NCBI GenBank assembly: GCA_037074765.1 | Contig: JBAMDO010000300.1 | Location: forward strand, 1-52,047 | Direction of reading: 5' to 3' | DNA from: Mansonella perstans | Lineage: Eukaryota > Nematoda > Chromadorea > Rhabditida > Onchocercidae | Length of the DNA: 52,047 nt | In this document: positions 22,201-34,449 of the stretch, in pieces | Numbering within the stretch: the first letter of the stretch is position 1 | Layout: every line of letters begins with the position of its first letter | Program-made: the position numbers and the translations under genes | Notes under the pieces: generated by a model | What the model was told of the DNA's origin: nothing | The model's input: only the letters and a program-made list of their open reading frames with translations | Databases searched by the model: none

Positions 22201-25200
22201 TCTTGAGGCGTTAGAAAAGGTTATCGAGTCCGTCCAAATATAATTATGTTATTGTTTCTATAACATTTATTACCAGGGCCATATAGCAATTATATCATTT
22301 TTATGACATGTAAATCTTATCTTTACGAATACCGCCATCTTGCACCATTTGTTCAGAAACCCATTATATTTTTAAAGATCTACAAGCAATCTCATCCGTT
22401 ATTATATTATTAGTCCATTCAAATTCTTTTCATCTTGCATTCCTTCACATTTACACTTATTTTGAACAAAATTAATAAAAATTGAATTTCATACATAATT
22501 CATGCTAAAAAATATTAATCATATAATAAATCAAAAATAATGAATCTAATAAAATCAGAAAGTAGTGAATATAAATGAAAATATCGATGAAATAAGAAGA
22601 AAAGAGATCCAATGCAATTCTAATACTTGAAATTGTAGTACCAATGCAACATGTGGTTCTTGATGGATATGCGACCGAAATTATTAAACTGTATGAATGA
22701 AAAGATAGGAATGATAAGTCGACCAATACACCTACCGTATTTTCATGTTTGCTCTAAAATCAGAGGTTTCCAGTCTTACGGTAGGAAAATAATGTATAGA
22801 CAACAGTTGATATCCCAAATAACGACATATAAATGGATGCAAATTTTATAAATTTGAACATTTGAATTTCAAATTTAATCAGTTCTGTTATCTAAATCAT
22901 GAAAGAATATCTTTTCTTCATTGAAACATATTATTAAAACGGAGCAAGTAAAAGCAACGTAATGCCATTTCATGATAAGTCATTCGATAGCAACTTGGTG
23001 AAGGAGCAAAAGAACTAATATTGAAAATAACAATAGTAATAATCAATTAATTCTAAATTTATTGATCCTTAACTGCTGTCATGCTATCAGTTTCCAACAA
23101 AATTATTCTATCTTTTAAATAAATGCAACTATATTATGATCTAAGATTCAGAAAAAGTAAATTAGCACTTCAAATCCAAAAGTCGCAGGCCATTGATTCA
23201 AAACATGATTTGACTTATAAGATTGCAGGATTTTTTCTTTTTAACAAATTAGAAAATATTTGTATTTCGATGGTTCAAGTAAACATTTTAACTTTTCAAT
23301 TTTCAATTAATATTTCAAATGAATTCTTTGTAATAACCAACTCATGTCCGATCGAATTCTCCTTGTCGTAGTAGACTGCTGAAAGAGAATACCACATACT
23401 TTAATTCAATGCTATCTAGTAATTGGAAGAATTCATTTCGATCTAATATCATCGCTTCTGCATAATATTAATAGATAACATCGCATGAATAGAAACAGAT
23501 ATAAGTCAGATGGATATAAATCAGAAATGGATATAAATCACGATAAGATCTGGAAATGATGAATTCATAGAACCAAGCAACAACGGACTGATTAAATTTG
23601 AAATGCAAATCTTAAAGAGTGCACTGTGAAAAGGTCAACTGATACCCCTTTTCTTCCCATTTTCTCATTAAATCTGCTTCTTCTACATCCATTGCTTTTA
23701 ACCAGTTTAGCATTTGTACTAATTGGCCATATACTCCGATATTTAATTTATTATTTTAATCGGGTGCACTGATGATTTCTTTGTTTCTACTGATAAAGTC
23801 ATACATTCATATATATAAATTGACGGATATCGCTGCAAAAAGCAAAAAAACCTGCCACTACTTGAATCACCTAAATAAGTTCATTTTTACAGAACTGTTC
23901 TCTTCTTTTCGATCATCTGTCATCTTTTATTTTTACGAAAACTTCTCAACTTTTATTTTCAAAATTTAGAATTTGAAAAAATAATCTCGTCATTAGCCTT
24001 GTTCACATTTTCACTGCTATCAGAGTAAATATACGGTATCGCTAACTTTTGGAAAGAAATGTCTTTTCATAATCAGGTTATATCATTAAGGAATGTTTGC
24101 ATTAAAGAACATCGTTTTGAAACGAAATTAATCAGGAAGCCATTGGAAGTTGTAGATCTTCTTGTATGAATTTCTATAAAAGACATTTAAGAATAAAAGA
24201 GTTTAATTTCCATTTAAATTAAATTTTATTGGTTATAAAGGAATTTGATCTGTCCTCGAAATAATCTAGACTTAATGTAAAATTAATTTAATCGAATCAT
24301 AAAGTATAATCTTTCTATTACTTTTCCAGTCCATGAAATTTAGATGATAATTAAATTTGCTTTCAAACACGACACGGTCTATAACAATAATCTTTTACAA
24401 AAAAGTTCTTGAAACAAATGACTCGAAACCAGTTGATAATCGATTCGAATCATTATGCAGTGCATTTTCTGAAGTAACTTCCGGGTGTCAAAATCCGGTC
24501 CTGATTCATTAAATTTAATTAAAAATATGGTGAAAAGCGTTCTTCAATTCTATTTTACCATAATAAAGAAAATGGAATAACTGCAGCTTTCCTGAAAAAA
24601 TTCACAGACGCTTTGGAAAACCTGCGGATATTTCACATAACTGTCAGAGTTTAACAAAAATCATTTGCAAATTTAAAACCGTTATTCAAATAAATTTTAA
24701 GCAAAAAAGAGGCACATATCTGGAGCGCAAGATGATTTTACGGAAAATGAAAATAGACAGAATAGCTTTAAAAACAATTTACGATAAGTGAGTTGGTAGT
24801 TTTAGTTAATCAAAAGTCCAGGATGTGAGAAAATTGAAAATGACGCAATTGACCTACGATCGACTAAACTTTAAGTAACTTTTTTAAGAAACAAAATAAA
24901 ACAGATAATTTTGGAATTTATTATTACACAATGCAGAAAAAACAAAAAGTTCACATCAAATTTTATGCAAAAATATACTTAAATGTTTTAATAAATCGTT
25001 TGGAACTACTTGAGATATCTAACTGGGTGAGATGGAGAATGTATTGTGGGTAATCTGAAACTAAAATTAAATGAAAATAGTGAATGTATTAAGGGCAATT
25101 TTAACTTAAATAACTTTTAAATGTTAAATTTAATTTACAATACAAGTGAATTATTTCATCGTGTTTTATAACTAATAAGATAACAACAAGTGACTTGGGG

Positions 25201-25892
25201 AAAAAATTCTGCAAGAAGTGATTGAATAGGAGTTTTAATATTGAAAAATAATTAACGTCAATTTAACTGCAGTCAATATCCCTTTACTTTAATTATCAGA
25301 TAATTAGCCGTCGTTCGTGTAATCCACACTTATATTCGCGATATTTTATTCAATAGGATCAATGTAACTACAGTTATTTAGAAAGTGAGATATGTGTAAT
25401 AGTGAAATATTTGAGTTTCGATATTTAGTTCACCATAAGACCTAAAGTTATTGAACTTTCGGTTTTATTTTCAAGGTTGAAGGAGGGCTAACCTGATACC
25501 GATGGAGATGACGGTGCACGCTGAGATTTGCTACTGGACAAATAGGGATAAGCGTGGAAAGCAGTATCTAGGCATTTCGATTCCGGATACACTGTTCTAG
25601 TTGTGGATGCAGTTGGTGTTCCTGGACATAGTCGAGAAGATGCCGAATTGCATAAGAATTCAGATTTTATCAAATTCTGATCAGAATTCGAATTTGCTGA
25701 TGTACTTACTTTTGTAGTATTAGCAACAGCCGGTAATTCTTTGATAGCAATAGCTTTAGTAACAAATGATTCTTTCTTATTAGCTTCCGTTTCTGAGTTT
25801 TTCCCAGATATTCCGCAGAAGCCATTGTTTTCCCTATCTGTACCAATACCAATCAGAGATTCAATATCAAATGACTGCATAAAAGTATACAA
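19266..25892 (-). CDS. vab-7: VAB-7 / Even-skipped homeodomain transcription factor
   Basis: Even-skipped class homeodomain factors pattern posterior body regions and specify motor neurons; in C. elegans vab-7 acts in DB motor neurons and posterior muscle. Exons 25892-25493, 21541-21381, 19983-19829 and 19470-19266 join in phase to 306 aa (302 if the second Met, at 25880, is used; it begins [11 protein letters not shown], typical of the family N-terminus). The homeodomain spans about residues 142-201: it begins [19 protein letters not shown], contains [13 protein letters not shown], and ends [16 protein letters not shown], with the Eve-type sequence around helix 3 (Gln50, Lys/Arg flank). An intron splits the homeodomain just before VWFQ. 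The C-terminal tail is Ser/Thr/Met-rich. Intron 1 is 3.95 kb, far longer than others here. Confidence 0.92.
20338..20416. repeat. Tandem quasi-palindromic unit in vab-7 intron 2
   Basis: The unit ATGAATATGCYATTTATATT plus CATGCTT occurs twice about 37 bp apart; each unit is itself an imperfect palindrome (ATGAATA...TATTCAT). Confidence 0.7.
21542..25492 (-). other. Long first intron of vab-7
   Basis: About 3.95 kb between the N-terminal exon and the homeodomain exon. Short open frames occur on both strands but none shows a family feature or convincing splice structure. Long introns in nematode developmental regulators often carry enhancers, but no specific site is recognised here. Confidence 0.6.
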
Positions 25893-27720
25893 AATGATTT
25901 CCAGAATCCGCTACTTCCTATCGTTTTCTCAACCCAACGGCGAGCAACAACACAACCCAACTTCACTTCCTATTATTTGTAGGAGTTTACGGTAATTTGC
26001 CAGTGGTTCTCATGGCTGAAGTTTTGCTTTTAGATCAAAGGTCCCGCCCTCAACAATTCTTCCCAACCAATAGATAGAGCTTCTGATCGACATATTTAAG
26101 ATGTAGTGAAGTAGTTGATGCATAGGAAGACAGACGACAATTGAGAATGCCTATGCTATCCATTACTTGCCTCTCCTTTCCTTTTCTGAAAGTTTTTTAA
26201 ATGAAATGGACACTTCCTTTCTCTATCCATCTCTTTGCTCTATTATGTGTCTTTCTTTAAAATCAAGCAAAATGCCAACTCAGTTAGATATAATTAATTG
26301 CAACAGTGTCAAATTAATCAACAGTTTAACTCTCTCTCTCATTATCATCTTCTGTTCCCATCCGCTTTATCTTTTACCTTGGAGTGGTAGCAAATTAGAT
26401 GATAAAATAAAAATTAGATGACAAAAATAATGAGTTAATAATTCATTAACTCATTATTCAGTTATTTAGATGCGAAGTGCAAAAAACACTTCATCCTTTT
26501 AATGCAACTTCATGCTTATTGTGAATCCTAGATTGTATGTACTGTAAGCAATAATGATCATTTGTAGCAACGAAGAAGTAAATTTACACTATTATTCAAA
26601 AATAAACCTAGAATGCTTGAGATATTTGTTTCTGAACAAATGACAAAATGGATCGATCAACGATACTGGAAATGTTTGTTGGTAGCAACAATTGCACAAA
26701 TAAACTTTTGCAGTACAATTTCAATACAAAAAAAGGCATTAGGAAATTTGCTTATTCCAACTGTTGGTTACCAAGTAAAATATCTTACAGCGTACTGATA
26801 CCAGTTAATTCCAATAAAAATGAATCATCTCATTTCAGTACACTATTCGCTACCTAAAATATATTATTTGTTCAGTTACAGATCCTTCAATGTTACAAGT
26901 TTTCGTAAAAATTTCGAGCATTATAATTTAAATTGCTTAAGAACTAAAGTTAGTACTTATATACCTGACGCATTATTACCGTCATTCAATATCTATGCTA
27001 ACAAAATGTTGAAAATTCATTTCTCTTTCGCTCTTCATTTGTTAATTTTCCCCATTCTTTCATTATTATCTGTCCGCAAATTATGTTTCCACATATGTCA
27101 CTAAACATATGTAATTTTACATATATAACTTAAATGGCCATAAAATAATTGTAATGATTTGTCTTTATCGGAGACCTCTCGGAATCTCAAAATTATTTGC
27201 TCATTGCTCTCCAGTCATAAAACTATATTTTATGCTTCGGCACCCCAAAAGTCCAATTGTACACTTCCGCTGGACAAGCAAACAGAAGGAAAGGTGAAAG
27301 CGGAAAGCGAAATTCTTATTTTTGTTTCGGAACAAATTTATCGCTCTAATAATAAACATACCACACCTGATGTTTTACAACCAATAACAATTATTCAGTA
27401 TTTTGGTTTATAGGATCAAAAGCGATTTTTATTCTCGAATTTATTGATACAAAAAACACCATTCGAAAGAGACAGCGAAAAAGATTGGGATGAGTAAAGC
27501 AAAAAAAAAAATCTAAAAGCAAGATAAACAGAATTAAGCGGATTCATCAACAGACTTTTACTACTTCATCATATTACGCTCATATATCTAATAAAACATT
27601 TTTGAATATAAAAAAAGAACAAGAAATACGGTGGCTTATAAATGTAAAAAAAAAAAAAAAGCAATTTTTTCACATAGCTCATACATAATCAATATTTTCT
27701 TTTCATTAGATTCTGTATAT
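25893..27720. promoter_or_regulatory. vab-7 upstream region
   Basis: About 1.8 kb between the vab-7 start and the PDCD2 stop. The part nearest vab-7 (about 25920-26130) is richer in C and contains GGTCCCGCCCTC near 26040; a CT microsatellite lies at about 26331-26340. A poly(A) tract at 27648-27660 sits near the PDCD2 end. No coding feature is supported. Confidence 0.45.
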
Positions 27721-30700
27721 TCAATGAAAATCTTGTTTATGAACATATTCTTCAGCATAACCATAATCAGGCACATGACAATTTTGCGCACATGTATATA
27801 ATATCAATGTTGCCCAATCAATACTTTTGCCGAGATCATCAACGCCAATAAGTGCTAAAAGATGAGGCATAAGCTGAAGTTCAAACTGACGCTCCGACCC
27901 ACATAGTGAACACGGTGGAATTGCTTCCGGTAGTGGTGCATGATCAGTTGCAAGTAACGGTTTACCACCACGACTATAACGCAACACTTGTTCAGGATTT
28001 AGTGCTACTATCTGGAAATATATTTGAAGAAATAATTAATACTTGTATATATTCAAATACAAATTCAGAAGTCTCTATTATTTATTTTAATCTATCTAAA
28101 CAACAATGATATTTTTTGGCAATTTGAAGACATTTTTCGCAATGTCTGACATTTGTTAAATTATTCACTAAATCAAATTCACTATTTGCCACTTGTTTTC
28201 AAAAAAAAAACATGAGCTACAAAGATTGCTATCATAACAACATTGCAAATAATGAACCTTATTAAAATATTTGAAAGCAGTGTCCTTATCAACGAAATCT
28301 TCTAAGTCCTCCAAATCACTATTATTAGTATCACACGTGCTCTAAAAAATTTTTAAAGCAAATCTGAAAATTTAATTATTCACAATAGACATTTTAAAAA
28401 ACCAACAAGCTGTACAAGACGAAGACGATGCAAGTGAATCTGAAATCAACTAGAATGCAATAAAATTAGAAGACATGATATTCTGCTATAATTTACGAAC
28501 TTATACATGACATTGCTGACCTAGATTATAAAACCGCGATACAGAACCACCGAACTCTTCGGGAGTAAATCCTTTAAATGTTAATATAATAGTTATTTTT
28601 AATAAGTACATCTCTAACTTTATGCTTTTTTATATATTGCTTGTATTCCTCCATACGTTTCTCGGCGCTACCAGCATCATTGTTGTCATCATCATCATCA
28701 TCATCATCATCATCACTATCAACATGACTGCTTCTTGGCAAATGCTCCGTACCCATTTCTATCGCATATTCCGGAAAAACAAACGCATTTATCGCAACAC
28801 TTCGTTTCCTTTTTATCCAACTATTTCCATCATCTCTGGAAAAAACGTTTCTAAAGTTCCAAAGAAAAATTCTCGTCGCTCTTTTTTCCATCTGACTTTT
28901 CCTCTGTCTTTAATATTCCATTTGCCATTTCTATTTCTCCACTACTATCATTAGCAAGGCTCACTTTTCTTCATTATCAAGAACTGTGGAATGGTGTTCA
29001 TTAGTTGAACTCTGTTTACAGCATTCCCTTTTGTGTGACGAACTCCAATCAATTGTCTGATGTTCACGGCTGCAGTACCTGAATAATAAGTTGTAAGCAT
29101 TTGTCGCTATTTCAACACCAAGATTAGAAAATCGCGTCTGCAACAGAAAGATTTAAAAACGGTTATTTTTATCCCTCTTTCCTTGCTTCTACTGAATACA
29201 CTCTCTTTTTGTTGAAATACACGACTGTACGGCTATTTCAAAAAGAGGAAAAGGATGATCACGAACAAAGCATAAAGAGCAGAAAATATAATGCTTAAAA
29301 GAATTCCAAGAAAATTTTCATATCAAGCAAAATTGTAAAAAATCAAAAAAATTAGGAAATCAAGAATTCGCATTTTTCAGTAAGAGGAAAATTTAGAAGA
29401 TAAAATACCAAGTAGATTCGCAACGCGCACATTTCTTTGTAGCAAAACAACCACAAATTTGACATAGATGAGGATAAGTTTGCTTCCAGAATGGGTCCGG
29501 AACTTCACCTTCTAAATCAGGATCAATGGGCTGCTCAGAAGCATAAAAATCATTGAATCGTGGTAAGGTACACCGGAAAGCGCGGATATTACTAGCGTCA
29601 TTACTCTGAAATATTGCTTCAATTGTACTTTATCATATTTAGCGATACAAAAGGAGTTTTGGAAAAAAGGAAACAAGCAAATAGATCATAGAAATATAAA
29701 ATTCACATGATAGCAGCTTACCCGTGAACACTGTGAATTTCGACAAATGAAGAAAAATAAAGTACGGTGAAACGAATAATCTTGATCATTAGGGCTTGTA
29801 GCATAAACTTGAATCAAAAATGCCATTGGCTTCTCGCAAACCTGAATTAAAAGGTTTCGAATTGTCAAATCTTATTTTTTTTGTTTCTTTCACAAACTGT
29901 TATCTTAATGACCAGTTTAATTTTCAGAAGTCCAAATTTAGGAGAAGTCATAATTTTCAAAAAGCAGAAAAAAAATATTCACAGATGACAACGTTTAAAA
30001 AACGTCATTCAACAATGTCCACACATTCTTTAATATCACGTGAAGATTTTCTATATTTTCATACACTTCGAATTGCGATTAAGCGGAAACTCTATTCTAT
30101 TCGTTAACCGCTCTCTTTTGTATTTACCGTAAAAATAAGAAATGTAATAAAACGAACTCGACAAAGCAGAGAGTTACTAGTAGGAAGACAGAGAGGATTT
30201 AACCAAGCGGGTTTACCACCAATTTTACCCAGTGGCATATAATGTGACAATAAGCGATACGAAAGCTGAGGCTCAAGTACATTCCCAAAGCCCAAATATA
30301 CCGGATATTCTGCAATTAAAAATAAAATAAAAGACTTTAATTCTCAATAACCTTTATCATAAAAAAACTGTTTATCTTGGGCATGATAAATCTGGTACTA
30401 TAAATGACACAAATAAAAGGGAAAAACTGCTCATTCCATACTGTATGATAGAGCAAAGATAAGTATGCTTCCAAAGCAGAAAGCTCAAACAAATTTTTAC
30501 TACTTTGGATTTACCAAATAAAAGTAATGCATTTCTTTTCTGAACTTTTCTAACTCTTTCACAATTAATTAAATTCTGATGAAGTTACAATAAGTTACAC
30601 AAAAGATTTTGAAAATGATGCTGACCAAATTTAATTATTTATAGGATTTACAAATAAATCGAACTAATACCATGCATAGAAAAAATAGTGAATAATACAA

Positions 30701-30735
30701 GATAACTTACTTGAGAAATTCGTTTCCGTCAACAT
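27721..30735 (-). CDS. pdcd-2: Programmed cell death 2 (PDCD2), ribosomal protein chaperone family
   Basis: PDCD2/Trs-Zbx1 family proteins chaperone ribosomal protein uS5 (RPS2) during 40S assembly. Exons 30735-30711, 30309-30158, 29841-29722, 29605-29409, 29078-28965, 28835-28619, 28341-28258 and 28011-27721 join in phase to 399 aa. The N-terminal part shows [20 protein letters not shown] and [18 protein letters not shown]-type zinc finger follows, split by an intron: CQICGCF, KKCARCE, then WYCSREHQ and HKREC. An acidic linker contains a run of about ten Asp encoded by GAT repeats (28688-28717). The C-terminal domain shows [34 protein letters not shown] and [12 protein letters not shown], with an ending like EEYVHKQ, all typical of the family. 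The first exon has only 8 full codons. Confidence 0.93.
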
Positions 30736-32474
30736 AACTACTATTCTGCCTTTGCAAGTTTTCTATCCGATTGATAAGAAATATAAATGAATAGAAAAAG
30801 CAAAATGTGAACAAGTATAACCGCAAGAATTGCAGAATATAAAATCGATTTATGATTGTCGTAACCAAGCAATCCTGCGATTTACAAAAATTTTTAAAAT
30901 TTGCTAGATTTGTTTCCAAAAATCTTGTTAATAACTACGAAACAAAAGTCACTCACTTCAATTTTTACATAAAGAACATCTTCTTGGAATTTCAGATATT
31001 TCAAATTTTACTAAAAGTATATCACTCAATACGATCAATAAAATTTTCATACTATAATAAATATTAACTTTACTATATATAGTACGCTTCAACCAGAAAT
31101 ACGATGAAAATTCTCATCAATTTAAATCTTTTGCAAAATCTTCTAAATCATATATTGGAAACTTTCATTTGGAACGAATGTTTACCTTCAAAAATGAATT
31201 TTTTTAAAAAGAACATAGATCCCAAAGGGACCACTATAATTGTTAATGAGTATGTTAGTAAATTTTTCACTGCTGTTTGAACAGTTTTGTCGCGAAAATT
31301 AGGAATAAACTGGTCCATAAAACGTACCCAACCGTTGGATAGTACAATTCTTGAATTGAAAAATCCTGCAAATAATATAACTTCGTTTGTAAAGATGGAA
31401 ACTTCAAAACATTAATAAAATTCTTCCAGGAAATTTGGCAAACGTCGTAAATGCAACGTAGCTGATAGAGATAGCTCCTTTTAACACTTAGTTCGCCCTT
31501 TCTTCCCATATAAAATTGAAACAGGTTTACAAATACATAGAATCGCAAAAACTGAATTTCTCCTTCAGAACAGAACACAATGAAAAAAATGTTTTAGGAC
31601 CAATTTCTGTAATCAAAATACAACTTGCAAAGTGCATCAAAATATATTCAATTATGACAATAAAGACCCGCAAATACTGATCAAGTACTGATTTAAAGGT
31701 ACACAACAATGTTATCAAGAACTAACTTAAAGATATACAACAACATCTCAGCTAGTAAAATCACTTGAAAACACTGTTTTACATATATTTTTTTAATATA
31801 TGAAAAATTGAAAAATTAAAAAAAAATCTAATTTAATTAGAAAATTTGCTTCCCTAGCAATGACAAAAAATGTATCCAGTACTGGTTTAAAAATTTACCC
31901 AAATCTGATAATACAATACAGTATGAATTCAAAAATATTTTTCAAATTCCCCCTCCCCCTATCCTCTTTAAATTCTAATTCCATATGACCTACTCTTGAC
32001 AGTCTAAGAAAGTATTTACTTAGTCAATGATAAAAAATTTTCGTCCGAACTAGTGATTTACTTATGAACTTAATGAAGTACACAGATAAAGTTTTTCCTC
32101 TCCTGTATTTTGATGTCGAAACTGTTTTCAAATAAAAACTATACGAATAATTTTGATGAAATTCATACAATGAATGCGAAAAAATCACGGAAAATACTAC
32201 GTTTATTATCTATCCTATGATAAATTTTCAAAGAAATGAAAGAGATTACAAATAATGTTTAGACTATACAACAAATATCTTGCAGAAAGATTCTAACTTG
32301 AAACGATAGACTTTCTGAGGAATTCATTTGCATTTCTAATGCTTACAATGCTGTATTTTATTTATCGCCGCCTAATATAATAAGCTAAAGCTTCATGAAA
32401 AAAATACTGATCATACACAAGACTGACTAAGGTTAAAGTGTTTATAATTAATAAGCATATTTTCGATAACATAT
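30736..32474. other. Intergenic between VMA21 and PDCD2
   Basis: About 1.74 kb of AT-rich DNA. A 103-codon frame on the - strand at 31267-31578 shows no domain, family feature or splice context and is not accepted as a gene. Nothing else seen. Confidence 0.55.
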
Positions 32475-33400
32475 TTACTCTCGTTTCTTTAGAGTTGCTT
32501 GCATTTCTGCATCACTCTTTTCTTCGTTATATGCCACATAGACAAATACAGCGATTACCAAATAAATGACTAAAACAGCAACAACAGCGGCAGGTGTAAG
32601 AGCAGCAGATGTTGACCATCCGACATAAACTAAAAGAGAAATTAATTGCATGTTCATTTTAAAACTGAAAACAATTCCCATCACTATTGATTTTTCAACT
32701 ATTATACATTGATGAAATAAAAGGCATCAAGTAGAATTCTTTTATGAAAAATCTCATTAGAATCATTATGGCCCTTCTTAATTTATGAAAAAAAATATCT
32801 CTACAATCACAATTTGGTGTAAGCTGTAAAAATGCCTAGATTTATTGGAATTAAACATCTTGTGTTCCATGAATTCAGCACAAATATGCTATGAGCGAAT
32901 TGATATTAATCGAAAAAAGCTAACCTCTAATGAAAAGATAGAAACAATACATTGCAATGAATGGTAACGTGAACATTAACAGGCTGAATTTGATGAGATT
33001 ATAGAAAGCTTTCGCTTGAGTGTTTGATTGATCCGTGCAATCATCCTTAAAATATTTCATGCCTTTTGAATTATAACTGCAGCTTCCATAAGGCAAAAGA
33101 ATTCATTTTCCATATATTTCTTGCAGACATTTTCAAAATATCCTTAAAATAACATCTTAAGGATGTTTTAGTAACAACTATGGTACATTTTTGCTATGTC
33201 CAAAATTATTATCAATAATGAAAAAGGATCATGATGAAAGAAGTATCTGAAGAGCTTTGTAATTTACATTGTTACAAGCAAAATTTAAGCAGTCAACTTA
33301 CCCAATCAACTTCTCCAACTTTATTACAAGAAGTAGCATCACGAGATGCATCACCAAGAATGCTGTATTCATCATCTGAACCTTCACTTGAAGAACCCAT
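32475..33400 (-). CDS. vma-21: VMA21, V-ATPase assembly integral membrane protein
   Basis: VMA21 is a two-span ER membrane chaperone for assembly of the V0 sector of the V-ATPase. Exons 33400-33302, 33045-32925 and 32629-32475 join in phase to 124 aa. The N-terminal 40 residues are acidic and Ser-rich. The first membrane segment lies in exon 2 (KFSLLMFTLPFIAMYCFYLF) and the second in exon 3 (AAVVAVLVIYLVIAVFVYVA), followed by YNEE; this layout and the closing FVYVAxNE are characteristic of VMA21. The tail ends in ATLKKRE, a Lys-rich ending resembling an ER retrieval signal. An acceptor just upstream of the ATG suggests trans-splicing, and the ORC3 gene ends 1.05 kb upstream on the same strand. 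Confidence 0.9.
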
Positions 33401-33411
33401 TTCCTGAAGTA

Positions 33412-33420
33412 CTGTAAGAA
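33412..33420 (-). promoter_or_regulatory. Probable spliced-leader acceptor of vma-21
   Basis: On the - strand TTCTTACAG ends 11 bases before the ATG at 33400. A trans-splice acceptor is the simplest reading; a 5' UTR intron is the alternative. Confidence 0.5.
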
Positions 33421-34449
33421 TTTTCAGACAGAAAGTAAAATAACGCGTTGATATATTTGTCTTTCCGTCCTTTTCCTATCATTTAATAAATATATATGAA
33501 TATAACATTGTAACACCGCGTTTTCGGAAGAATTTCTGCATTTATAATTGCACACATCAATGAAATATGATACAAAGAACTGGAACTAAAAAAGAAATGA
33601 ACTGAAATACCGTTAAACAAAAATATGTTTCGAAAATTATGAACAAAAGATCTCTTCTTCCTCTTCAATTTTCCATGACAATCTATCATTATTCTCCTAA
33701 AAAAATTCAAAAATTTCTCGCCTCTCATAAAACTGTTATCAAATTTGTAATCTATGATTAAACTGTCACGTCATCTATGACTAAACTGTTATCATTAAAC
33801 CGCTATCTATGATTAAACTTGATAATTGTGTTCTCATAATTATCACATTTAATCAATATACCGCTAAAAATATGCTTTGGAACTTACACAATCTTCAGAA
33901 TAAAGCAACATTTAACATAAGTTCATTCACTGATAACATTGACAATGTTACGAAAAATACAGAATATTAACAGGCATGTTGTTGTAAACTGGAAATACGA
34001 CAAAAGATAACAACAATCATTCGGAGGTCATAAAAATTTCCATTGAACAATAATATATGAGCAAGAAAGCGTTGAAATCAAGAGATCTGAAATGCAAAAA
34101 TTAACAGTTGATAATAGTTACCCATGGAGTTTAAATAATTGCACAACTGTATATGTTTTGAAAGCAATTTCAACCATTTCCCGGAGGAGCAAACGTTTAA
34201 GGCTACTCGTATACAAACCCTTTTATGAAATTTTAAAGACTGAAGAAATTTCTTAAAACAAACAAAAATATGGAAAAAAGAGGTAAAGTATTAAAAGTGT
34301 CATGTGAATTCAATGAAAACATCGGAAAAAAGAAAAAAAAACGCAATAAAACAAACTTTGACTTATCCCCTAAATAAAAGTTTGAATTTATTTAGAGGTA
34401 ATGTAAAGGATGAAAAGAAGCAGCTATTTATATTCAATAATAATAAAAA
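33421..34449. other. Spacer between ORC3 and VMA21
   Basis: About 1.0 kb of AT-rich DNA, with a short repeated motif (TATGATTAAACT) around 33751-33820. No gene supported. Confidence 0.55.

Noticed and set aside
28622..28954. 110-codon + strand frame across the PDCD2 exons
   Set aside because: It is the antisense shadow of the Asp-rich PDCD2 exon; its Ile/Val run is the complement of the GAT repeat.
31267..31578. 103-codon - strand frame between VMA21 and PDCD2
   Set aside because: Phe/Tyr/Leu-rich composition expected of AT-rich DNA, no family feature, no splice context.
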